From Chloroflexota bacterium (GTDB lineage: Bacteria > Chloroflexota > Anaerolineae > Promineifilales > Promineifilaceae), in NCBI GenBank assembly GCA_020353135.1, contig CP070688.1, positions 1,984,032-1,992,612 on the forward strand: 8,581 bases of DNA, read 5' to 3'. Positions 1 to 5,416 of this stretch are shown here, piece by piece. The notes under the pieces are model-generated. The model saw only the letters and a list, made by a program, of their open reading frames with translations, was not told the origin of the DNA and did no database searches. Made by a program: the position numbers and the translations under genes. Every line of letters begins with the position of its first letter. The stretch's first letter is position 1.

Positions 1-164
1 CCCTTCAGCACGCCCACCAGCAAGGGATTGCAGCCCTCGTAATCACGCGAAATCAGCCTGCCCATTTCCATGATGCGCGCTTCGATTTCTTCGGCCGTAA
101 TCAGGATTTCGCGCACCCCTTCGGACAATTCGCCGTATGCTTCTGGTGGATGGTAGCCGCTCAT
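1..164 (-). CDS. hpt: Hypoxanthine phosphoribosyltransferase, N-terminal part (cut by window edge)
   Basis: This cytoplasmic purine-salvage enzyme joins hypoxanthine or guanine to PRPP to give IMP or GMP. Only the first 54 codons are inside the window; the rest lies beyond base 1. The visible protein starts MSGYHPPEAYGELSEG, then has ILITAEEIEARIMEMG and the strand NPLLVGVLKG. The ILIT-EEI-RI start followed by LLVGVLKG is the usual N-terminal signature of bacterial HPRTs, whose GVLKG loop helps bind PRPP pyrophosphate. The PRPP-binding acidic motif is not visible. The ATG (164-162) overlaps the TGA of the upstream gene (163-161) as ATGA, so translation is probably coupled to it. That overlap fixes the start. 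Other purine or pyrimidine phosphoribosyltransferases are possible but fit less well. Confidence 0.85.
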   Translation of the reverse strand, partial: MSGYHPPEAYGELSEGVREILITAEEIEARIMEMGRLISRDYEGCNPLLVGVLK

Positions 165-565
165 TTATCCTTCTGAGCCTCCGTGCCTATGATAGCCGCG
201 GCCTTTTCATCCAACCCATACTCGATCAGTAAATCGCGTAAATCCTGGCGCCTGAACAGCTTGACGTTTATGTCCGGGTACAGCTCTTTCATCCGGTGCA
301 GCTTACGGTTCTTACGCGTGATCAGCTTCGGCCGCATTGTGGTTAGCTCGACGTACAGGTCCTCGTCGGGTAAGTAGAAGTCGGGCGCAAAGGCCTGGGT
401 GACTTCTCCTCGCTCGTCCCAGGCTAGGGCAAAAGTGCGCGGCTCATATAGCCACTCAATGCCGTAGTAGTCGAGGATGCGGGCGAATTCCTCCTCGATC
501 TCGTGGGCAAACTCCGGCCGTGGCTCTTTTCTGTCGTCAGAATCGTTCGAAGTAGATTGTCTCAA
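161..565 (-). CDS. PD-(D/E)XK nuclease-like hypothetical protein overlapping hpt
   Basis: This is a 134-residue soluble protein of unknown role. After a charged, low-complexity N-terminus (residues 1-18) comes a Glu-rich helix (E22-E26, FARILDYYGIEWLYEPRTF). Next is a strand with P61-D62-F63-Y64-L65-P66, then Y71-V72-E73-L74-T75, then a basic helix (RPKLITRKNRKLHRMKELYP) and a strand NVKLF. A helix Glu, PDF-YLP and an E-x-x strand are the order of the PD-(D/E)XK nuclease fold. The usual Lys of the ExK motif is Thr75 here; K80 or K85 might substitute, or the protein may be inactive. The start is TTG at 565-563. An in-frame TAA lies at 589-587 with no ATG or GTG between, and a weak GGGA stands 10 nt upstream. 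The four-base ATGA overlap ties it to hpt as one operon. Fold assignment is moderate; nuclease activity is only inferred. Confidence 0.75.
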   Translation of the reverse strand: MRQSTSNDSDDRKEPRPEFAHEIEEEFARILDYYGIEWLYEPRTFALAWDERGEVTQAFAPDFYLPDEDLYVELTTMRPKLITRKNRKLHRMKELYPDINVKLFRRQDLRDLLIEYGLDEKAAAIIGTEAQKDK

Positions 566-771
566 GCGTGATTGTTCCCAGCGAGATTACTATGAGCTAG
601 GTCTCCAGCGACGGGCGAGACAATGATCGTCGTGCTCGCTCGTTCCCGCCCAGGCCCCATAGGGCGTCGCATCGCGCCTGTTTTTCAGCGCAGCGATTCG
701 ATTAAGTGCGGAGCCAAAGATTTGCTATTTGGCTTGATTTTAACCACAGGCGGCCGGTATCACAAGGTCTT
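566..771. other. Intergenic stretch upstream of the nuclease-hpt operon
   Basis: This stretch must hold the promoter of the nuclease-hpt pair unless they are read from upstream, but I see no convincing -35/-10 pair on the minus strand. It contains a perfect 7-bp inverted repeat, AGCCAAA (712-718) and TTTGGCT (728-734), with a 9-nt loop. On the minus strand it lies just downstream of the microprotein gene but has no following T-run, so it is at best a weak terminator. I see no open reading frame with a ribosome binding site. Confidence 0.5.
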
Positions 772-885
772 CTAGCCCGATCTCGATCCGTCGCGACGGA
801 GCAAGAAGAAGAAAACGGCTATGAGGATAAGGAGAAACAGGCCGCCCAGCCCTATTAGAAGAATCAACTCGCCAATCCCAAGCAT
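772..885 (-). CDS. Putative single-pass membrane microprotein (37 aa)
   Basis: This short gene encodes 37 residues: MLGIGELILLIGLGGL, then FLLILIAVFFFLL, then the basic, polar tail RRDGSRSG. The ATG (885-883) has a strong Shine-Dalgarno, AAGGAG, 8 nt upstream, and the frame closes with TAG at 774-772. Residues 7-29 form one uninterrupted hydrophobic segment, followed by RR, so by the positive-inside rule the C-terminal tail is probably cytoplasmic. The opening G-I-G-E-L-I-L-L resembles the start of TatA/TatE translocase subunits, including the Glu. It lacks the FG-x-x-LP hinge and the amphipathic helix, so I do not call it TatA. It stands alone, with its own predicted promoter and a palindromic operator-like site upstream. 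Function is unknown. The RBS, clean hydrophobic design and charged tail argue for a real gene. Confidence 0.6.
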   Translation of the reverse strand: MLGIGELILLIGLGGLFLLILIAVFFFLLRRDGSRSG

Positions 886-956
886 AAGCCACTCCTTAAG
901 GAATATAATCTCGACCGCGACGAGCTCTTTCGAAGGTTCGTGAGAGCACGCGTTGC

Positions 957-986
957 ACTGTTCAACATATCTGTATGACGAACAGT
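957..986. promoter_or_regulatory. 30-bp interrupted palindrome, candidate operator
   Basis: The arms ACTGTTCAACATA (957-969) and TATGACGAACAGT (974-986) are reverse complements at 11 of 13 positions, around the 4-bp centre TCTG. The right arm runs into the predicted -10 box of the microprotein promoter (984-989), and the predicted start near 977 is inside the palindrome, so a bound dimeric repressor would block transcription. The GTTC/GAAC half-sites recall LexA-type sites loosely, but the spacing does not fit either the E. coli or the Bacillus LexA consensus. The cognate protein is unknown. Confidence 0.5.
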
Positions 987-992
987 ATAGCA
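984..992 (-). promoter_or_regulatory. Extended -10 promoter of the microprotein gene
   Basis: Read on the minus strand this is TGCTATACT, a full TGn extension followed by TATACT (5 of 6 to TATAAT). No good -35 hexamer lies 17-18 bp upstream, which extended -10 promoters tolerate. The start point would fall near 977, giving a leader of about 90 nt to the ATG at 885. Confidence 0.45.
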
Positions 993-1108
993 GAAAGGTT
1001 CCTGAGCCGATGGATGATAGAACAGCTTTCGCCCTATGATCAACCGACTCGGTTCACGACCGACCTGCCTGGGCTTTGCTTGGCGGCGCGAAGTGGGCAA
1101 CGCGCAGG

Positions 1109-1140
1109 GGTTCGGCCGGCGCCCTTGCGCCGGCCGAACC
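1109..1140 (-). terminator. Strong hairpin at the end of the doubled winged-helix gene
   Basis: This is a perfect 14-bp GC-rich inverted repeat: GGTTCGGCCGGCGC (1109-1122) and GCGCCGGCCGAACC (1127-1140), with the four-base loop CCTT. It begins 6 nt after the TAA at 1149-1147, the position expected of a transcription terminator or 3'-end stabiliser. No T-run follows on the minus strand, so it is not a textbook intrinsic terminator. Because it is symmetric it could act on either strand. Confidence 0.6.
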
Positions 1141-1146
1141 GGGCTA

Positions 1147-2937
1147 TTATTCGCTTCGCGCCAACTCCTGAAGACCGAGTTTCATCTGGGTCAGAAGGGT
1201 ATACAAACGATATCTTTCGGCGCCGGCCAGCCCTGACCAGGGGCCAAAGAAGAGCCGGTCGGTGACCAACTCGGCCTCTTCACGGATCTGCCGACCGAGG
1301 TCGGTGACCTGGAAGCCCTCGTCAGCTTTCTGTAACCAGCCGCGATCCACCAGTGTGGCCAGCGATTGGGCGTATTCGTCGGCCGTGTAACCTCTGACCT
1401 CCAGATCCTCGGCCAAAGCAGCGGCCGTGTTGGCCTCGCCACGCCAAACGTGGGTCAGAGTCTCCCAGTCGCGACCGCTGACATCGTGCGCTTGCCACGC
1501 CGCCACATGAACATCATCCCGAAAGGCATTCAAGTCGTCAAGCAACTGGTCTATTGTAGCTAGAGCGCCATACCCATTCTCGGGATGGCAGGCGTGCATG
1601 CTCTGCAGGGCCAGCTTGGTCTGCGGCTCGCCGGCGGCCAGCGTGGCTTCAACAATGCGGGCCATCAAACCGGACAGTTCGGCCGACTCTTCTTCAGAGA
1701 GCGGATCGATCTCGCCCAAGCAGTTGTAGAAGACATCGTTGACATGGACGATCGCTTCCTGCCCCTTATCAGTGATCGTGAAGTTCTCACCGGTGGGCTC
1801 CAGGCAGCCGCTGTCGGCCGCAGTATTCAGGACCTCCAAGGCCCGGTCCGGTTTTGTGTAGGGGACGCGCTGGATGTAGTCGGCCGAGGTGAAAGGATTC
1901 GGCCGGCTGCCATAAGCCATCAACGTGGGAAAGAAGATTCGCGGAGAGTCGAAATACTTGTTGAACTCGTCGTCAACGGCCGCCCGAGTAACCGGGAAGA
2001 TCGCTTGAGAGACCTCCCGGGCCTGGGTCCAGATGAGGGAAAGCGCAAGGCTGCCTAATCGCTCGTTGAGGCGGGTAAGCGACTTATCCAAATGCAGCAA
2101 TTCTTCCTGGTTCAGCGCCTGAAGGCCGACATGATGTATACGATTTGTTTCATCTTCGGCCATTTGGCGTATGGCCTTGCCGGCATCGGTGATCTGCACC
2201 CGGTCGCCATCCGCTTCAATCCAGCCCTTTTCGAGCAGCAGGTCGAGCGATGCGGCGTAATCCTCCTCGCCATAGCCACGGCTGGACAGCCTGTCGCTCA
2301 AATCGGCGGCCAAGGTGGCTTCTCCTCGCCAGATGAAGGTCAGCGCCTCCCAGGTTCTGCCGTCCAGGCCGGCTGGCTGCCAGGCGGCGATGTGGGCGTC
2401 GTCTCGATATCGCACCAGATCGGTAACATATTGATCGATCCGTACGGTGGCCGGAGCGCTCGGGCCCTGATCGGTCCAGCGGCTGGCCAGCAAGGCTGGT
2501 TTTTTGGCCGGCTCGTCGCTCTCCAGAGTGTTCATTACCACGCGCTCCAGCAAGTCGGCCAACTGGTCCATCTCCTCGGCCGGCAGCGCCTCGACTTCCG
2601 CCAATTCTTCATGGGCAAGGCGGAAGAAGCCCTCGACGATCTCTCGTCCCCGGTCTGTAAGCTTAAACGAATCTTCGCTCACCACCTCCAGAAATCCCTT
2701 GGCCGCCAGGGCCTCGTATCTTTCTCGTTGGCTGGAGATCGCCGAGTAGGGGTTGATTTCCAGGAGTTGATCGAGGCTGAATGGCTCGGGGTCGTTGGCG
2801 CGCACGATATTCAGTGCGAACCAATTGTCGGGCGCCTCACTTTGTCGTAGCCACTTGATCATGGCTTCCCGATAAAAGGGTGAGAATGCCTGTAATGTGT
2901 CACCCATACTGGAATAGATCTTCTCTTGCTGGTTCAT
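1147..2937 (-). CDS. Tandem-duplicated double winged-helix protein (596 aa)
   Basis: This is a soluble protein made of two homologous halves, about residues 1-292 and 300-596, with a constant offset of 295 residues. Each half has an N-terminal winged-helix-like block (YEALAAKGFLEVV-SFKLTDRG, about 64-100; LEVLNTAADSGCLE-FTITDKG, about 358-395). Each then has a second block with RDDxHxAAWQ (178-187; 473-482), GRxWExLTxxWRGEA (193-207; 488-502), an RGYxxxxYAxSL helix and a GWxxxxxxxxxxTDxG wing. So four winged-helix-like modules share one chain. The C-terminal half ends TDRLFFGPWSGL, reminiscent of the actinobacterial SCO6745-type helix-turn-helix proteins. A DNA-binding or sensory role is inferred, not shown. 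No membrane segment or enzyme motif is visible. The ATG (2937) follows AAGGAG with a 7-nt spacer. It lies 189 bp after the ArsR gene without a clear promoter of its own, so it may be read from the ArsR promoter. Confidence 0.8.
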   Translation of the reverse strand: MNQQEKIYSSMGDTLQAFSPFYREAMIKWLRQSEAPDNWFALNIVRANDPEPFSLDQLLEINPYSAISSQRERYEALAAKGFLEVVSEDSFKLTDRGREIVEGFFRLAHEELAEVEALPAEEMDQLADLLERVVMNTLESDEPAKKPALLASRWTDQGPSAPATVRIDQYVTDLVRYRDDAHIAAWQPAGLDGRTWEALTFIWRGEATLAADLSDRLSSRGYGEEDYAASLDLLLEKGWIEADGDRVQITDAGKAIRQMAEDETNRIHHVGLQALNQEELLHLDKSLTRLNERLGSLALSLIWTQAREVSQAIFPVTRAAVDDEFNKYFDSPRIFFPTLMAYGSRPNPFTSADYIQRVPYTKPDRALEVLNTAADSGCLEPTGENFTITDKGQEAIVHVNDVFYNCLGEIDPLSEEESAELSGLMARIVEATLAAGEPQTKLALQSMHACHPENGYGALATIDQLLDDLNAFRDDVHVAAWQAHDVSGRDWETLTHVWRGEANTAAALAEDLEVRGYTADEYAQSLATLVDRGWLQKADEGFQVTDLGRQIREEAELVTDRLFFGPWSGLAGAERYRLYTLLTQMKLGLQELARSE

Positions 2938-3024
2938 TCTTTCACTCCTTATGAAAATTGGACACGATCAACACAGATTTCGCGGTTTTTTGCCAGCTTG
3001 TCAGGCGAATTTCGATTGGTCGAC

Positions 3025-3066
3025 GAGCTGCCCACAAATGGGGACACTCACAGTTGCAGGCAGCTC
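3025..3066 (-). repeat. Inverted repeat between the ArsR and doubled winged-helix genes
   Basis: A perfect 8-bp inverted repeat, GAGCTGCC (3025-3032) and GGCAGCTC (3059-3066), encloses 26 nt. It lies in the 189-bp spacer and would fold in the minus-strand transcript as a stem with a large loop. It could be a leader element of the 1147-2937 gene, a partial terminator of the ArsR gene, or chance. No T-run follows. Confidence 0.35.
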
Positions 3067-3116
3067 ACATTAAATCCTTACGAAATGCTTTCTTGGCTTC
3101 CAACTTGGGCCAGTTT

Positions 3117-3134
3117 ATTAGCCGGATTAGCCGG
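3117..3134. repeat. 9-bp tandem repeat over the ArsR stop codon
   Basis: ATTAGCCGG occurs twice without a gap, at 3117-3125 and 3126-3134. Because the unit is exactly three codons, the minus-strand frame reads TAA-TCC-GGC-TAA: the first stop (3129-3127) is followed by a second, in-frame copy (3120-3118). It looks like a slippage duplication that leaves the protein unchanged. Confidence 0.8.
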
Positions 3135-4230
3135 CCGGCGATAGATATAGCGACAAGGATCGCAACGTATCTTCGATACGTAGCCCATTGATCTGATAGC
3201 AATTGGCGCCGGCGCATCTCCGGGCCTGAAGATAGCCGGTGGCGCTCAGCTGGTTTAGGTGGCGCGAAGTGGCCGACTGACTGAGATCTAGGCGCTGCAT
3301 GATTTCCTGGGAACGCTTCTCGCCCTCTTCGGCAACCAGCCTCAGGATGCGCAGCCGGGTATCGTCGGCCAAGGTACCCAGGCGGGTCAGGATCTCCGCC
3401 CGGCTGAGGTCCGGTGCATCGAACGGCACGCCCTCGGGCAGCCGGGCGCCAAAGAAGACCCCAACCGTGCCATCGAAGAAAACCTTACCCAAAAAGGATC
3501 CCACGTGGGCGGAAGGAATAAAGGCCACCCGATCACTCTTTTCCAGCGCCGATCGCCAGTGGCCTTCGTCCACCGTTTGGCCGGATACGTAGCGCAAGGC
3601 CTCCAGCTTGTCCATGCGCTCGAGGTCGGTTTGCTCGAAGGCGAGCACGGCGTCGGCCAGAATTGGTTCGACCCGCTCCCACTCGGCGGCCAGATGGGCA
3701 TCCCACATGTGCTGTAAGTGAGACGTGATCATCTTGTGCATGGAAGGCGGATCGACAAGGTAGGCATAAGCGTGCGTTTCAAGTTCCGGATCCACATGTT
3801 TTTCGGAGAAGCGTTGGCGTAGAAAAGCGAGAAATGTGTCGGCCGATTCCAGGATCTCTTCGGGCGCTGGGTCTGCAGCCGGCTCTTCCGTCTCTGGTAA
3901 ACAGGGCAGGTGTAAATAGGCATGTAACAGCTTGTCTCTCAGCCTGGTGGGCGACAGAGAGACCAGGTGGTCGAGGTATTCCTGAAAGGACGGCCAACTG
4001 CGTTCGGGTTGTACGGCGAAATAGAAGCCGATCATGACCAGACGGTGGCGCTGGCGTTCGAGAGCCGACATGGCCAGAACGGTGTCTTGGACCCAGCCGC
4101 CAAGCTCGGCGATGTGCTTTGCTTTTGCCAGCAGCAGCAAGCTATGAACAGCGCTGAAGGCGGGCTCCAGGCTGACGCCGACCGAGGATTTGACTGGCGA
4201 CAACATGATATCTTGATCGGGTGCGGGCAT
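3127..4230 (-). CDS. ArsR-family transcriptional regulator with long N-terminal domain
   Basis: This is a 367-residue probable transcription factor. The C-terminal winged helix (about 275-360) reads LSRAEILTRLGTLADDTRLRILRLV, then SQEIMQRLDLSQSATSRHLNQLSATGYL (recognition helix about 317-334), then a wing with RRCAGANCYQIN. ALADDTRLRIL-type text and the SxSATSRHLxxL helix are hallmarks of ArsR regulators. The helical N-terminal 270 residues match no named domain I can identify; such long ArsR proteins are common in Chloroflexota and Firmicutes and may sense an unknown ligand. The classical metal motif ELCVCD is absent, but C339 and C344 form a CxxxxC pair in the wing. The ATG at 4230 follows AGAGGAG with a 6-nt spacer. 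A promoter and palindrome at 4407-4470 lie about 200 nt upstream, so self-repression is plausible. The downstream neighbour is also winged-helix. Confidence 0.85.
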   Translation of the reverse strand: MPAPDQDIMLSPVKSSVGVSLEPAFSAVHSLLLLAKAKHIAELGGWVQDTVLAMSALERQRHRLVMIGFYFAVQPERSWPSFQEYLDHLVSLSPTRLRDKLLHAYLHLPCLPETEEPAADPAPEEILESADTFLAFLRQRFSEKHVDPELETHAYAYLVDPPSMHKMITSHLQHMWDAHLAAEWERVEPILADAVLAFEQTDLERMDKLEALRYVSGQTVDEGHWRSALEKSDRVAFIPSAHVGSFLGKVFFDGTVGVFFGARLPEGVPFDAPDLSRAEILTRLGTLADDTRLRILRLVAEEGEKRSQEIMQRLDLSQSATSRHLNQLSATGYLQARRCAGANCYQINGLRIEDTLRSLSLYLSPAG

Positions 4231-4299
4231 ACGATACTCCTCTGAAGATAGCTGTTAGCTTTGAGCGAATAGCGATCAGAATTCTTCATTCATGATGGT

Positions 4300-4328
4300 G
4301 CGCGGCCCATGGTAATGGGCTTGCGCGC
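4300..4328 (-). promoter_or_regulatory. Bulged hairpin in the ArsR leader
   Basis: GCGCG-GCCCAT (4300-4310) pairs with ATGGGC-CGCGC (4315-4320 and 4324-4328), interrupted only by a TTG bulge at 4321-4323, with the tetraloop GGTA. The transcript would carry an 11-bp stem about 70 nt before the start codon. There is no T-run after it, so it is more likely a leader structure than a terminator. Function is unknown. Confidence 0.4.
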
Positions 4329-4406
4329 GTGGTTTCCTTCGAGAAAGGGACACAGGTTAACGCGGATCACTTGACTCAGGTCTGATTTGATTCACTTTAC
4401 CCTATA

Positions 4407-4441
4407 ATCCCTTATTACCCGGTTAACCGGGTAGAAGGGAT
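4407..4441. promoter_or_regulatory. Palindromic operator-like site over the ArsR transcription start
   Basis: The core TACCCGGTTAACCGGGTA (4416-4433) is a perfect 18-bp palindrome. Outer arms ATCCCT (4407-4412) and AGGGAT (4436-4441) extend the symmetry, offset by one base. The right edge touches the -10 box at 4442-4447, and the predicted start near 4435 is inside the site. A dimer bound here would exclude RNA polymerase. The obvious candidate binder is the ArsR-type protein whose gene this promoter drives; that link is inferred from position. Confidence 0.65.
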
Positions 4442-4470
4442 ATGGTACCAGCTTATGCCGCAATTGTCAA
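4442..4470 (-). promoter_or_regulatory. Sigma-70-type promoter of the ArsR gene
   Basis: The minus strand shows a perfect -35 TTGACA (4470-4465), exactly 17 bp of spacer, and -10 TACCAT (4447-4442; 4 of 6 to consensus). It lies 112 bp after the stop of the kinase gene and about 205 nt before the ArsR ATG, so the ArsR gene is probably not simply co-transcribed with the kinase. Confidence 0.6.
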
Positions 4471-4517
4471 CAGGCCCCAGTTCCATAACATTTCAATTTG
4501 AGGCAATACGCAGGGGC

Positions 4518-4534
4518 CGGCCGGGTCGCGGCCG
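4518..4534 (-). terminator. Possible weak terminator after the deoxynucleoside kinase gene
   Basis: CGGCCG (4518-4523) and CGGCCG (4529-4534) can pair as a 6-bp GC stem around a 5-nt loop, about 50 nt after the kinase stop. There is no T-run on its 3' side in the minus-strand transcript. Termination is suggested mainly by position, ahead of a new promoter. Confidence 0.3.
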
Positions 4535-4582
4535 ATAAAAGGATTGGTAGATGTCGGCGGTGCTAAGCCTTTGTGGAAGCGA

Positions 4583-5221
4583 TCACTCCAAGGCCAGGAA
4601 CTCTCGCCCTTGAAGGCGATCTTCTATCCTTTCCCAGAGCTGATCGAGATGCGCTTCGTGCTGGACGTAATTGAGGTTGTCAGTGTTGACCGTCAGCACT
4701 GGGCAGAGGCGGAAATTACTGGCCCAGGCGTCGTACAATTGATTCAGCTGCCCCAGATACGCGTCGGAGATCGTTTGCTCGTAGCCCCGGCCGCGTTGGC
4801 CTATGCGCCTGCGCAGCGTGGCGGCTGAAGCCTGAAGATAGACAACCAGGTGGGGCGGCTGCAACAGCGTGGCCAGCGTCCGGTATAAGTCCATGTAGCA
4901 CTGCCAATCCCGTTCGCTCAGGTGACCTTGTCGGTAGAGATTGCAGGCGAAGACTTCCGCGTCCTCATAAACGCTGCGGTCCTGGATGACAGGCCGTTCT
5001 CTTTGCAGTAAATCATGATGCTGCTGTAAACGCCTCGAGAGAAAGAACACTTGGGACTGAAAACTCCAGCGCTGCATGTCTTCATAGAAGTCGGCCAAAT
5101 AGGGATTCTCGGTGACGGCTTCGTAGACCGGCTCCCAATCGAGGCGTTCGGCAAGCAAGGCGGTCAGCGTAGATTTGCCCACGCCAATGTTCCCGGCTAT
5201 CGTGATGAAGTAATTGGTCAT
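4583..5221 (-). CDS. Deoxynucleoside kinase (deoxyadenosine/deoxyguanosine kinase family)
   Basis: This cytoplasmic salvage enzyme phosphorylates a deoxynucleoside with ATP to give the dNMP. The P-loop G10-NIG-VGKS-T18 opens the protein. W52-S53-F54-Q55-S56-Q57 is the base-binding segment in which the Gln contacts the nucleobase. D81-R82-S83-VYEDAEVFA is the bacterial version of the (E/D)RS catalytic motif. RRRIGQRGRGYEQ (137-149) is the Arg-rich lid. A length of 212 residues is typical of the bacterial dAK/dGK group. Substrate preference cannot be read reliably; the DRSVYEDAE form favours purine deoxynucleosides. The ATG at 5221 has a modest AGGG 7 nt upstream. A TAGAAT-like -10 with a poor -35 lies at 5341-5346, so it may have its own promoter in the 195-bp gap after the penicillin-binding protein gene. 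Confidence 0.92.
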   Translation of the reverse strand: MTNYFITIAGNIGVGKSTLTALLAERLDWEPVYEAVTENPYLADFYEDMQRWSFQSQVFFLSRRLQQHHDLLQRERPVIQDRSVYEDAEVFACNLYRQGHLSERDWQCYMDLYRTLATLLQPPHLVVYLQASAATLRRRIGQRGRGYEQTISDAYLGQLNQLYDAWASNFRLCPVLTVNTDNLNYVQHEAHLDQLWERIEDRLQGREFLALE

Positions 5222-5416
5222 TGCTCAGCCCTAAAAAGCAACCGGAACCTTGCCTGCCAGGTTATCGACACCAGGATCGCAGTAATCCCGGTTCATGAAG
5301 CAGCGTTCATGTCACTATCGTTGCCGATTCTCGGCTATCGATTCTACCGCAACTCGGCCCTGACTGACAGGATCTTTGTCGCCGGACGCAGAAAGAACCA
5401 GGCTGTTAGCCGCCGC

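Larger units (their letters stand above)
4231..4582. other. 352-bp regulatory region before the ArsR gene
   Basis: No protein gene is supported here. Reading leftward it holds a hairpin after the kinase gene (4518-4534), a sigma-70 promoter (4442-4470), a palindrome over the predicted start (4407-4441), and a leader of about 205 nt with a bulged hairpin (4300-4328) before the ArsR ATG. The long leader leaves room for post-initiation control. Short reading frames inside it lack well-placed ribosome binding sites. Confidence 0.6.

Noticed and set aside
661..685. Hairpin-like GGCG/CGCC followed by TTTTT on the plus strand
   Set aside because: The stem is only about 4 bp and there is no plus-strand gene upstream to terminate.
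772..885. TatA/TatE translocase subunit
   Set aside because: Only the first helix looks similar; the FG-x-x-LP hinge and the amphipathic helix are missing.
957..986. LexA (SOS) box
   Set aside because: GTTC/GAAC half-sites are present, but the spacing is far wider than either the CTGT-N8-ACAG or the CGAAC-N4-GTTCG form, so I kept it as an unnamed palindrome.
2092..2850. A 252-codon open frame on the plus strand
   Set aside because: It lies entirely antisense to the doubled winged-helix gene, shows no family motif, and is explained by the GC-rich opposite strand.
4032..4289. An 85-codon minus-strand frame starting in the ArsR leader
   Set aside because: It runs out of frame through the ArsR gene, lacks a well-placed ribosome binding site, and its translation looks like a frame-shifted shadow.
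4290..4310. A possible 6-codon leader peptide (MGRAPS) in the ArsR leader
   Set aside because: The nearest purine-rich stretch is about 20 nt before its ATG, and the ATG sits inside the hairpin; nothing supports translation.
4403..4408. A perfect TATAAT on the plus strand beside the palindrome
   Set aside because: No -35 lies at a suitable distance (TTGACT is 26 bp away, TTGATT 10 bp), and no plus-strand gene follows it.
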